From: Rehmannia glutinosa
Lineage: Eukaryota > Streptophyta > Magnoliopsida > Lamiales > Orobanchaceae
Direction: 5' to 3'
DNA: 64,000 nt
NCBI GenBank assembly: GCA_016081115.2
Contig: CM071926.1
Coordinates: 12,041,971-12,105,970, forward strand
In this document: positions 45,041 through 58,000 of the stretch, in pieces
Layout of the letters: each line of letters opens with the position of its first letter
How positions within the stretch are numbered: position 1 is the stretch's first letter
Notes under the pieces: generated by a model
Seen by the model: only the letters and a program-made list of their open reading frames with translations
Database searches by the model: none
What the model was told of the DNA's origin: nothing
Position numbers and translations under genes: made by a program

Positions 45041-46088
45041 CCTCTAAGCAGAGGCTTAGTAAGATCAATAGAAACTAAAATTTTTACACACTGCCTTTTA
45101 TGATTACTCATCTCTGGAATAACCACATCAGAGACTGAAGAAAAGATCTCCACAATCTTAATACCTGAATCAGCACAGAGCTAATGGGAGGGCAAGTTCC
45201 ATATTTGAACCCAGAGATCAACATGAGTAAACCTATCAGAGCCTAAATCAATTTTATCATTCCATTCTTTCAAAATGAGATATTGACTGTCATAGTTCCA
45301 AACCTTCCCACCAAGAACTTTCTTTTTGTCCGAATTAGTTTTGAAAAGAAACTGAAATAAATTATTCCCCAGATCTCTTCCAAGAAAAGAAACCCTAATC
45401 GGCCAAATAGAGGATAGTTCACTTCAATCCACTGAAATTATTATTTTTTAACCAAAGATACATCCAAACAAACTCCTTTCATACTCATCCACACTGAAAA
45501 TGACATCTTTCTCATCGAGATTAATACCTTCTTTTTCCTTATCCAAGAGAGAGAACTTTTGGAGCACAGACGCAATGTCTTCAGGTGATGAGGCCATTCC
45601 AATCTCAAAAATCCAGAATAAGAACAAAGATTCGAGTTCCTGTAGAGAAAACAAGAAACAAAAACACAAAAGACAAGCAAAAAGATAAGCAAAAAGTTAA
45701 GAAACAAGTGCGAGAGATGTATAAGAAAGAGGTCCTACAAAGACAAAAGAATGTGCCCTAATGCGCCGACAAAGAGAAAGCAAACTGAATAATAATACAA
45801 GAGAAGAACAAAAAGTAAGCATTAAAGATGAAGAACAACATTAAAGATGGTAGATGGAAGATTCGAATTTTTGAATTTTTTTGAAAACCAAGCAAAACAC
45901 TTTGCCCCCAAGAGGGACCTGAAATTCTCCAGAGAGAAACCTAAAAGCTCCACGTGGGAGGACTCAATACCCCAAGTTGGAGGATGCAATTGTGGTGGAA
46001 ATAGTACTAAAAGAAATGGTGGAATAAATGTTAATAGCCCATCGTACAAGCCTCCCCCCGTTTAGGGGCCTCGACCTAGTATATTAAT

Positions 46089-46547
46089 TAGGGGTGACCA
46101 CGGTTCCCGGAGAACCGCCTTGCCTTCGCCCAAAAATATCGGTTCTGATTTCTCATTTTGAAAGAACCGGAATCGTTATCTCCTGGTTCCAGTTCTGGTT
46201 CCGGTTTGGAACTCGGTTCCTCCAGGATTCCGGTTCTGATTTTAATCGGAACCATTTATTTATCTTTTTATAATTTTTTTATTTTTTAATCGTTGGTTTT
46301 AATCTTAAACCGGTGGTTTTAATCTGCCCACCATTCCACCCACTGATTCCACAGACGGTTCTAACCCCTGGTTAAAACCGCCTGGTTCCATGGTTTTTGA
46401 GGCTAAGGAACCGAACGGAATCGGTCTACATGGTTCGATTTCGATTTTGGAATCACCGACCAGGTCAATGGTTCCGGAACCATTGACAACGACTTCGGTT
46501 ACGGTTTGGAACCCAATTTGGAATCCGGTTTTGGTTCCATTTCCCTA
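46089..46547. mobile_element. Small hAT-like element made of GGTTCC-type repeats
   Basis: The segment begins TAGGGGTGACC and ends ATTTCCCTA, hAT-like ends. It is flanked by ATATTAAT and ATATTATC, an imperfect 8-bp duplication. The interior is an imperfect array of GGTTCCGGTTC, AACCGG and GGAACC units on both strands, with no coding frame. Confidence 0.5.
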
Positions 46548-48830
46548 ATATTATCAACGGCGTAGAAGTTTTTAGTTTTTACTGGTGTATTTTTAAATGC
46601 TATTTTTATAAACAAAAAGTGTATGTACTTTTATTATACGTATATATATCGGTATATACGTACATGCAAACATTATAATTGAAAATAAAATTTATATATG
46701 CATAGATTTAGTTTAATATCTTACACACCATTATCTTACCGATCCAATATTTTTTGTGGTCAAAATTCATTCTCATGTGGCAGACGTTGCAACGTTCAGA
46801 TGAAATTTTACCTGATTATGGGCTCCTTTTTAATTTTTATTTTTCTTGAAAAAACAATTGATCATATCATTCGTTCATCAAGATACCAAAAAACTAATTG
46901 AATACAAATATCGATTATTCTATTTAAATATATTTGAAAACTGAAAATAGTCAAAAACTCTTCTTATTTAATGATGTTCGCTTAGCTCATTGTATCTTGT
47001 TCATTGTTTCCAGTTCAAATGCTACCAATAGCAATAAAATATATTCAAAATACTCGACTCCAAATTATTTTGAAAATGTAAACCCTTCAATAGAAAGCCA
47101 GTCCAGTTTATTTATTTATTTATTAAATGATCTGCACTTGAACCGTTCTTTACAAAACAAAGTTGTGACCAGTAATTATGATCCGTAAATTGCGGTTAGG
47201 AGCACAATTAATCTAGCATAAAGGAAAGGGGAAAAACAAAAGCAACTATAAAGACAATATGGCAGCATAGTACCAAAAGCTTCTTAAGGGCCATATCTAA
47301 CAATCTTTTATCTTTTCTCAAAAAAAAAAAAAACTATCTTTTATCTTTAAGGAAAATATCTAACTATTATTTTAAATAAATTTTCTTCCAAGAAAAATAG
47401 GTTCCACAACATTTTCACATTGAATCTACCAAATGATCGTAGAATGAGGAAAAGAATCATCAGTTGAGAAACTCATAATGATACAGACAAGAATCATATA
47501 ATTTGTCAAAGTGCATAGTTCTGATTGAAGGTTGTCTGTCATTTTGAATACACTTCCAAACATATTTCGCAGAATCTAGCCCCAAAAATCATCATGTCAT
47601 GCAACACTTGTTTGTGCTTTTTCGAAAGGGCTTGTTTGTTTTTGTTAATGAGATTAGATTAAATTTTGAGGGGATCACCCTGTTCATTGGACTCGTTTGA
47701 GATTGTTAATTAGATTGATAAAATAAATTGGATAAGTTAGGATTGGATAATACAATTAAGTTATATATATCATGTTTGGAAAGTATGATTGTGATGTGTG
47801 ATTATTTTAGTAGGATAACAACATTTTGTTTAACATTGATGATAAAATTGGATAAATTTCTAAAATGACCAAATTACCCAAATGAAGAATAGAAACATAA
47901 CACCCTCGCATACGAGGGACAAATTTGTCAATGAATTTACAATATGATTTTAGTTGGATGGGATTATATAATAGCACCTCTTATGGCATGGACCATGAAC
48001 CAAGAATGGGACAAAGAAATGGGTGAGATTAGTATCACGAGCTGTAGACAAAGATCCCAAATACTTGATAAACTTGGACTAACTAATTTATCCTGACACA
48101 TCAAGTTCCCCAACCGTGATTATATAATTTGGTGGTTGGGATATAAGATTAAGATAAAAATTATTGTCTGGCGTGAAGGATTGTGTTGATAATATGCCAA
48201 ACATCTAAAATGCTACTTCGAAACAAATGGAAGAAGTAAAATGGGGTGTCATTTAAAGGGCAGAATTGTTAATGTGCATACATGGGCAAGTGTGGATTGT
48301 ATAATAAATACCAAGGGTGATGGTGTGACACTATATCAATTGGACAGCGACCAAAGTTGTATCACGGGCCCCAAACCAACTTCCAAAACAAAGCTGATAA
48401 TCAGCCTTGTAACACGCCCATGATTTCAAAGCTGATAACACTGTCGTTAGGATCATAGTATTATTAAACACTACCCATCGACATGATTCAAAAGACGACG
48501 AAAAGTGGCAGATGGAAAAATGCACCATCACAAATGTATTGAAAATGAATTTCTATTACATCATGCAAATGGAATCATCAAATGCAATCTACCGTCCAGG
48601 TTTTTTACGTCCCACGAAAACTGCCCCATCTACGGGATTGTCCAACAGGGGGAAAAGAGTGATCATCGGAAAACTTTCGCAACACTTATGAGAAAATCAT
48701 ATGTTATGTTTTCCTACAAAGCCATTTTCACCATATGCAACCGATGAAACCACCTTTGCCACCCTCACAACTCACCACACGAATAAAAAGGCGGCCACAA
48801 AAATGAAGAAAACGGGATATGTCTTTGAAC
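46548..48830. other. AT-rich intergenic region 3' of MIRO with a possible MITE
   Basis: No gene seen in 2.3 kb. The stretch 47630-48205 has TGTTTG at the left end and CCAAACA at the right, with AT-rich text of the kind seen in plant MITEs. Its ends and target duplication are not certain. 48300-48830 is likely the 3' flank and UTR of MIRO. Confidence 0.4.
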
Positions 48831-51800
48831 CTAACTGGAAGAATTTCTTCTTGCAGCATAAACACGGTAAGCAGCCAATCCAACCACGGTTACTGCAGCT
48901 CCAACTGTACCATGGATATCAGATTCCACGTTACATTAGAAGTATGCAAGTGTACATAATGGTACATCCAAGATAAAGCATTATGGCTTTCCAAATAGTA
49001 GTAATAAGAAAGGGTGAATTACGAAAACTACACTCTGACTCAACCTGATTGCAGAAAAATTCAATTATCTTTCAAAATTACAAAGACCCCTTGAGCTATT
49101 ACATACACCCCCTTGGGGTTCATATTTGTTTTGCAAATACCCCACTCAATAGGTGCTATTTGCGAAATAGAAAGAAATGTCAAGGGGATATTTGAAATTT
49201 TAAAACATAACTGGATATTTTTATTTATTTTAATTAGACCAATTTTATATCATTTTTTAAAAATTATTTTAAAGAAAAGGAACATAATGTTAGACAGTAC
49301 GATACCTGATATAAACACGAGGGAGCGATTAATGAGTCGGTGATACTGCTTACGGCTTTTCCCGGCTGATGTCTCAGGAATGCTTAAATGAGGGTGTTCG
49401 GCCGCCCTCACAATCCTATGAAATATGTTACTGAAATCTCCAAGCTTTGTGCTGAGAGGTATAGGAGCCTCTATTCCCATATCCTGGCTTACCTGTTAAA
49501 TTAACAGCAGCATCAGCTTTTCAAACTAAAAACTTGACTAAGCAAATCAAACATATCTTATTGTGCACAAGGAACTAGCATATGCACAGTCAATTTTACT
49601 ACAGCTAGATATTGAATACGGCTGTTTGGTTGACATGGGAGGGGTTTGAAACAAAGTATATAGCGTAATGTATTTCAGTAGTCCTTGGTAGAATGGAGAC
49701 TTAGTTCTAGGGAAATTGTTAACTCAATATTTATAAGGTGATGTACAAACACATATGGTCATTCATTCTTAATAATTTCAAACACAACATAAACAAATGC
49801 TAGAGCTTCAAACGTTCTGTAGCTGCAACATTTTGCTTACGTAGTGTGAAGGTTCACGTGATATACAGACCCATGATACAATTGAAGGAACAAAAATGGA
49901 CGAGCTTATATACGTGTGGACCTCAAAACCTAACAGCTAAGCCTTTGCTCGAGATGGCGTCCAGCTTTATAAACTCCTAAGCTAGATTTCTAAATTCTAC
50001 AAAAGTGATTGGGAATTCATTCGTGCAAGCTTCATCAGTTTTTTTCTCGCTATGCTTCAAAATAGAAAAGCTGAAGCCATTCAAGTTCCTGATTCATCAT
50101 TCATGCATAGCGTACAGACTACCAATAAACACACACAGAGAGACCGGGGAAGGTGGGGGAGTTAAGAGACTCTGAAGATATCACTGTAGAGGATTTTTAC
50201 CCTTGTTGAATCCTGAATCTCAGTCAAATAAGGGTCAAGATCGTCTTTAGCAGCAACTATGAGACAAGGGACCTCATAACCAGTAGCTTCCCTTGACTGG
50301 CAACATCCACGAGCATATCTGTTGCTTTCTGCCAGGAAGGTTCACGAGAACTGGAACAGCAAGAACTTATGCTAATTAGAAATAAAAAATCAAGATAAAT
50401 GGCTAACAACTGCATGTACTGATATATGGACAAAATTGTAATAGATAAATAAAAGTGTCGCGCCCCAGGCCAATGGGATGGAGGTCCAAAAACGATACCC
50501 CACAACTATTTCATATTCATCCTTCCTTTGCGAAAATGGTTAACCAAGTTGCTAAAGGAGTCTATACTCTATTGTACCCTCTTACAAACCATTATCAATA
50601 TTCTCCCACAACAGATGTGGAATATCACAATCGCCCCTCATTAGACATGCAAAGTCCTTGTCGCATTCCTTGACAATCCAAAACCACCTCCAACATACAT
50701 CAGACTGGACATCCTGCATAGATAGTACCCCCTCTGATACCATTTGTCAGAGCCCCAGGCCCACAGGGTGGGGGGTCCAGAAACGAAATACTAGCACAAC
50801 AGGTTCAACTATTAACTAATTCACATTAGTTATCGCTTTGCGAAAATAGTTAACTCAAGTTGCTAAAGAAGTATACAAGACGTCTATTGTACCTTCTTAT
50901 AAAACTTATCAATTATTCTTCCACAACCGATTTTGAATCTCACAAAAAAGTGACTCAATATAAAGAATTGTGAATAGATTAGGAAACAGCCACACATGTG
51001 GCACTGGCTGATACAATATTATGCAACCAAACAGCAGCAAAATATCATTTTTGCCTCGTGTCTCTGACCACCTCTCTTCCTTTTTCTACAACACAGTGTC
51101 CGTAAGGGTATTCTTGTTAGACAATGCATGAAATCATGTAGATTGGACATACAATAGCAAATCATAGCAAGACAACAAGAGGGTCTTGGCAAGGGAACTG
51201 CACAGAAATTCTGTAAATGCTTTTGTAACATAAGGGTAATTTATATAGGATTCCAAATAATTCTTCTGCAATGCTCTTTTTCATTTAGGATGATTCTTCT
51301 GTTTAATGCTTTTACGTTTGTAGATGTAAAAAGGAAAGGGAGGTAGCATCTGTGGTGATACTCATGCAACTCAAGAGTAATTTATGTAGGATTCCAAAAA
51401 TTTCTTCTGCAATTCTTATATTCATTTAGGATGATTCTTCTGTTTAAAATGCTTTTACGTTTGTGGAATGTAGAAAGGGAGGTAGCCGTGGTGATAGTTA
51501 TGCAGAAACAGTAGCACAAAGCAGACTGTTGACGGAGACCAGTTTCACGGAGAAAGATCAGGAAAGAGCTTATTTTAATGTGTTTGTGCATTTCTTTCAT
51601 ATAAAAGGGGTCACGAACCCACGTGTATACTCTGGTAACATTTCACAGATAACTTGAGCCAAAAGGGAGTAAAAGACGTCTACTAAGTTGAGCTGGTAAA
51701 TGACCAAATGAAGAGCATTGAGCTTTAGGAGGTTAGTGAGAAGTTAGAGGTCAATGTATTCTGGAACCACAGCCACGATAAAATTGGAAAATTCTTTTAC

Positions 51801-51960
51801 AGCATAATTGGATACCAGCAAACTCCATTGTGAAGGCTAGCAATAACCCAAATCCTTAATTGTTAACAAGTGTTTCAACATAATTGCTACTTGTCATTAA
51901 GCATTTCAATATAATTGGGTGGATTGTGTCACACTGCATTCCAACATAACTGGGTCAACT

Positions 51961-52013
<53 letters not shown>

Positions 52014-55000
52014 ACACCTCACTTGTAGTCTTCTTATCATATCAAGTCCTAAATCCGCATTTTCTACTCTACAACAATCCTTTATTATTAATAATAGCTT
52101 AATTTAAGGATTTACTGTGACACAAAAGAACAGTCATTGATAGCATTCTGTTCGAGGCAATTGAGATAATAATTAAAGAGAAGTGTATCAGCTACCTGTC
52201 ATGAACAAACACTGCCACATCACATGCAGCCAAAGCATCCTTCTTAGATAGTAACTCTTTCACTCCTTCCTCGGGAATTTCTCGCAACACAAGAGTCTTC
52301 CTAAGTCCCTGTGAAGATGCCACACAATACTTTTTCAAATATCCATGTATTTCTACCAACAGATAGGACTCATAGCCCTAAGCATCATTCAGGGCATCAT
52401 TTGGGATCAAAAGCAACGTGCATTTAGGAGCACATACTAAAAGTTTTTGTTTGTTAGCATCAGCTTCAATACAAGAGTCTTTTAGTTCCCTGTCAGCGTA
52501 AAGTATAATACATTGTTCAAAGCATGTTTCCATAAACAAATAAGACTCAGACAAAAGCAACACCCAAGACATTAATTCAGGATAAAAATCTGTATTTATT
52601 CAACGAAAGAGATGCGTAGAGCAAACTTTTTCTTATGATATCTGAGGATCTGAGAACACAATATCCCACAAGGCAACTAAGGATCCAGAAACTATCAGGA
52701 ATATAGCATAATATTTTCAGTAAACTTTAATGCTTTTCTTCAACAGTCAATTTTTTAACGATCAGTTAATCCTTTTCCTTCTGTCATTTCCTGTTTAATG
52801 AAAACTTGGATCTGTCATCCAGCAACTATTGTTTCTCTGCATTTGCTCATATTCAAATCTCATCTGAAAAACTCATGTAGGATGATAGCACCAGATGATG
52901 GCTATCCTATCGCTATCAATTATACAAAACACATTATTAGTTCATAGGCACCACGTCTTCTCCCCCTCCTCCCCACAAACTGCCCCACCCCCTGGAAATC
53001 TGTTCCTTGTGACGTGGATTGGAAATTCTCAGATCCACAGATACAAATATACATGAAACAATTCGTAAAAGATTCATCCAACACAGTTATGTGAGCTAGT
53101 TTCTTGAAAATTCCATAAACATTTGTTTGGATATACACGTCAGTCAACTCATGCAGAACACATGTTCCTGCAAGCTAGCCAGTTTATTTTTTGACATGGT
53201 AAACAATCATCAGAGGGCACTTACTGAGGGTTGATCAACGACATTAACAGCATATCGGTCACCAATTGTGGGAATATATTCTTCAGGGAAAGGCCTATGA
53301 AATGCATGAGAAGAGTTGCATAAGAAACGAAAACATCTGACTAACTATAGGAAATCAAATCCCACTTGAAAGCATTTTCTTGTGTAGAATCAAAAGATAC
53401 CTTCCAATATAAGAATTTAATAAAGCAGATTTCCCAGATTCTTTTGGTCCAAAAACAAAACACTGATAGACGGTTCTTTCTGATTGCTGCTTCTTACGAT
53501 CTAAACGTCTTCTCCGAGTTACACGTGTAGCAGATGAAGGATCACCACCATAACCTATGTATATAAGGGTCTCCACACTACGAATTGGATCCAGAAGCGT
53601 CATAAGGGCCCACTGCAATATATTAATTGTCAAGGAAAATTATGGGCATAACAAGATATTTTAGTTGGCAAAATGGTCTTAGGCTTAAAATGCTTATGTT
53701 CAATTAGGATTATATGCCAAAAGCAAAGTGTGGACTACAGTAGGTATAATACAAAGGATGTCAGATAGTAAAAATATAGTGTGATTATTAAACTGCATAT
53801 AGCAGTGGACAACTTCAATGCCAACCTCATATGCAGGTTACCCCAGCCATATACAAGTTTGTGATTCATTAAATTTGTCAACCGACCACGGGTAAAAATA
53901 TCAATGAAAGGAAATATCAGCATCCCAACATCTGCCGATAACAATTTTTGTAGATCACATCAAGATCAGAAAGGAACAGGAAAAATAGGCCATATTTTTA
54001 TCCATACATCCGGGGGGAGGCTCCTGAGCAGATCACTAGTCAATTGTTTAGAAGGTTGATTTGATTGCATTTGTCAATTTTCTGGTATTAATTAAACTAT
54101 TAATGGTTGACCCCTAATAACACCTCACTCCTGTAAAGAGGCTCCATAAAAAGTAAAGACTGTAGAGGGAAACACAGATTCTCTACCCTTGCAACTAGCC
54201 AGAAAAATCTACTTGTTATCCTTTGCAGATCCATGCAAATCAGTGATATTAGGTAAAACAATTGAGCAAATAGGCTGAATAAGCAGCACATAAATCTGGG
54301 TGAGTCGTGGATATTTTGTAAACCCAATGATAAAGTGCCAAAATTGGAAAGCTTCAAGGGACTTGGTGCCATTTGTTATTGCCTTAGAAGAATCCAGAAT
54401 TATATTTCTTTTTTCACATTTATTTTCAGTCTGTAAGTTTTCTTTTTTCTTTCACACCTTTTGGGGGTGGAGGGGGGTGGGGGGAGAGGATGTGTTGTTT
54501 TCATTATTTATTCATGTGCACATATAAAGATGCAGTTAAGGTTCAGTGGGGTTTGAGAGACACAATAACAGAGAGGAAGAATGAGGAACATACAGAATAT
54601 AGTTTAAGAAAGTCATCTAAGTTTGTACTTCACTGACAAGATTAAAACGGAAAGAACGCTTATAACAGCAACAAGTAGTTCACAATTTTTCAGACTTAAT
54701 GAATCACGAGTTATTATTAACTTCATCTGCAATGGTAGAACAAACACAACAGAACATACCAGTGATAAAAACCCATCAAGTGATAGCCCTCCAAGAGCAG
54801 TCTTTTCCGCAGCTTCCACGTATGGAGCTTCATTAAAAGGGCTAAATTCCAAAAGTCATGCAACATCAGTGAAAAGCCATAAAGATGACTTCTTAAAATA
54901 ACAAAGTGAAAATTTACAGGCGAAAATCAAAGAAACTTTCAATAGCTTTAAACTTAAACTGAGTGTGTATCAGTTGGGCCAGTGAATCATACTAGAGCTA

Positions 55001-58000
55001 CTTTTATTTGTTTATAAGCTTCAATAATTGCTTAGAGCATGCTCACTATATCCAACATACAGAACAATTTACTTAAGAAGATGCATTATTCTGTTAGATG
55101 CAAAACTATTGAGAAAACAAGGAGAAAATACTTCAATTGTAAACCAGAATCTGCTTTCTAAAGTCTAAACCACAAGGAAAGACATATCTAATTCAAGAAA
55201 TGGAGGCATGAAAGTGACATTCCATGACCTAGAATTTCAAAATGATTTGCCAAGGGCAAACGAGCTGTGTCCAACTTCTTTAGAGCGTCTGAATTATATT
55301 TCCAACAGAAGATCCATTACCAATGAAAATTGTATTCTATTTGGTATAAGAAAAATAAAAAAAATGATAAACATGATTCAAGATTGGCACAGTATGGAGA
55401 AAAGTATGCACGAGTTCAATTTCGAAGGACAATGTTCCAACAGTAATTGGAATTCCGTCTAGTCTGTTGCAACAGCTAAGAGATACATACTACACATACT
55501 TCTACAAGCCCACCTCCTAAGTCGGAAACCACAAAGTCTCATAGTGCAAATAGATCTAAAATGGCCTTCTTGAAGCTCATTATGCCCACCAGAATTAACA
55601 AACTGAATTTATAATATGTGCCGAAACACCTGTTGATATTAAGAAGGGATTCTATTGGTTGAAACAAAAAAAAAAAAAAAACAGTGCAACATATTACTTT
55701 TCAGGTGCTGTCGAAAACAAATCTTCAAGCTCAGCCGATCGAAGAGCTCCATCCTAAAGATTATTAAAACCATTAATCAACATTTTGAGACTTCACAGGA
55801 CAAAAATTCAATAAGAAAACAAGCACCAGAAAACATAAAACCAAAAGTGTATCATGCAGAGTTAAAGTAGCTGAAAATATTACCAAAGAAACCAATTACA
55901 GGCCCTACCCATTCATAGTATTAATCAATCCATGGTCATTTCCCCCCTTAGGAGTCTAGCAACATTGAAATTTGATCTCCTGCCTTATGAAATCTCCATA
56001 ATGATAGGAATAGCTAATTGACGGATGATACAATAACAAAGAGTGTTCAACAAGAAATTTTCAAATTATTAATCAACAAAGGAGGCTCACATGAGCGAAT
56101 ACCTGAGTGAATCTACTGATATAAGAACAGCGTATCAAATTTTAAGTAGATGACATATGCAGATACATCTAACAAAATCTAAAGGAAGAGACTTTACGTA
56201 CACAATCAACGTCATAGGTGATGAAGATTTTTTTGAGAAACTCCACAGCTTCATTAGTTAGCTCCACACTCTTACACAAATGAGAATTAAGAGTTAATAT
56301 TTAAATAAAAGATAGTGTCTCCACAAGAACAGAAAAATTATTGATTAAGAAACAAAATAACTCGGATATACAACATCAAAAGGCTGTTAGCTGGGTCTAA
56401 AACTAGGAATCAGAAGGAAATCAACAGTCATCAGAAGAAATCGTGAAATGAACTTCAACAAGCACTCTCCTGGTCTAGTCGTATACATTTCATGGGTTAA
56501 TGTAAACCAGATAACTATTCACGAACAGCCACTTGTTCATAATTTTATCAATTAGTGAGTGGATATTTGCAAGATTATTAAACGTATGACGTGACAAAGC
56601 ACAGTATATAATAAAAATGTATAGGAAGAGTATGGCAAGACAAGACAGGGTAGTAGTGCAGCAAAATTCTGAAAATTTATGCGAAGAACATAGCAGGTTC
56701 TTATTTGTTTTATTTTGCATAACTAAGAAGTTCTAGGTACTTAATTTGTAAGTTAGTCCTCAAAGGTAATTTTGTATCTCAATGCAAATGGATAATTCTT
56801 ATGTATAACAAGCTTAGTAAATGGGATCTACACAAAGTTTTGTCTTTGTCTCAGACACACCCCTAATGATTCAAAAAACCTCACTCCCTCAAAAGCATTA
56901 ATGGCCTCTTTGACTGATCTGAAACACTTTGATAAATCATAAACTCTTAACAATCTTCTCATCACTGAATGATAAACTTTCAAATCTGAAACACTTTGAT
57001 AAACTTTCAAATCTTAGACTTGCCTGTTTTTTTCTTGCAAGTGTCGCATATCTTACATGTCCACGTCTTTCAAAGATTTTATTTATTTTTCGGAACTTTG
57101 TGTTATTTTATTCATTATATTCATCTTTAGAAAGAAGTGTTGAGGTCAAAGGAAAAGAAATCAAGGAGGAAAAAAAACATGTCTTTGAAAGAACGGCACA
57201 AATTTTCATTCATAAAAAATAAGACAACTAACAAAGCCAAGGGGTGATTGAAATTTCTCTAAAACTCAAAGGAGGTGCCTGGGACTTGCTGTACTTGTGG
57301 TAAATGGAGTTAACTACTTCTAAAAGATAGATCATTATCATTTTATACAGGCAGCTCATTTCAGTTTAAGATAATAGTACAATACAAAACCGAACTACTC
57401 AGTCTCCATGAGGCCCTATAAACATTTACACCACATATTATATATACTAAGCAGCACCTTAAAGCTTCCTCTTGCAGCAGAACAGGCTTTAACAGTACAG
57501 AAAACACAACCTAAACCTAAAATTGAAGTCCAAGAAATACTAGCACATAACAGGTGTATAAAGGAAAGAAGAAAACCCAAATGGTGATAACTGCATATCC
57601 TCTATAAGAAACCAACATAGATATCAGTCCTTAAGTGACGCCCACACAACAGGAATATGACGAAAGTTTAGACATTCTGATGTTAAAAAATAGCAAGCTA
57701 AAGCAGCATTCAAAGCAACAGCTGAAATAGGTTAAGCTAATCAAGAAAGGATTTTCCAAACAAAAACCTTTTTCAGATTGTACATACTAGTTCTCTATCC
57801 AAAGGAAAAGTTACCTGGTCAGGAAATTTCTTTACTGGAGGTGGCAACTGATCATCACGAAGTCTAATTTCATTGTTATATCCAAATTTCCTAAGCACAG
57901 TCCATGTTGTCTCCAAACGCCCCTTCTCAATAAAAAGTGCATGGAGAAACAGAAAGCCTGTCAATGTAAGACCACGATCATCAACACCTTCCCGCAATTT

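Larger units (their letters stand above)
31720..45597 (-). pseudogene. LINE ORF1 (DUF4283 and CCHC type), in three pieces
   Basis: The start ATG at 45597 gives MASSPEDIASVLQKFSLLD, the usual start of plant LINE ORF1. KKVLGGKVWNYDSQYLILKEW and FTHVDLWVQIWNLP are DUF4283 blocks at about 45200-45330. After Gypsy-D the region 33163-33314 encodes VWVEFKYENLMTFCFYCGRVGHF, the zinc knuckle. After the hAT-like element the frame 32238-31720 gives a polar C-terminal tail (KKWARMLGAKTLSGKE) ending at a stop 129 bp before ORF2. ORF1 proteins bind element RNA. Confidence 0.75.
28766..46070 (-). mobile_element. Plant L1-type LINE, the host of three nested insertions
   Basis: LINE sequence on the minus strand appears in three blocks: 45041-46070 (5' end and start of ORF1), 33163-33314 (ORF1 zinc knuckle) and 28766-32324 (ORF1 end and ORF2). 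They are separated by Gypsy-D and a hAT-like element. The 3' end of the LINE is displaced by Copia-A and lies outside the window. The 5' limit near 46070, at a CCCCTAAACGGGGGGAGG stretch, is a guess. All coding parts are decayed, so this is the oldest layer. Confidence 0.8.

Noticed and set aside
45847..46065. A plus-strand frame of 72 codons next to the LINE 5' end
   Set aside because: Antisense to the LINE 5' UTR with no family match.
49113..49343. A plus-strand frame of 76 codons inside MIRO
   Set aside because: It lies across the last MIRO intron and exon 13 on the opposite strand.
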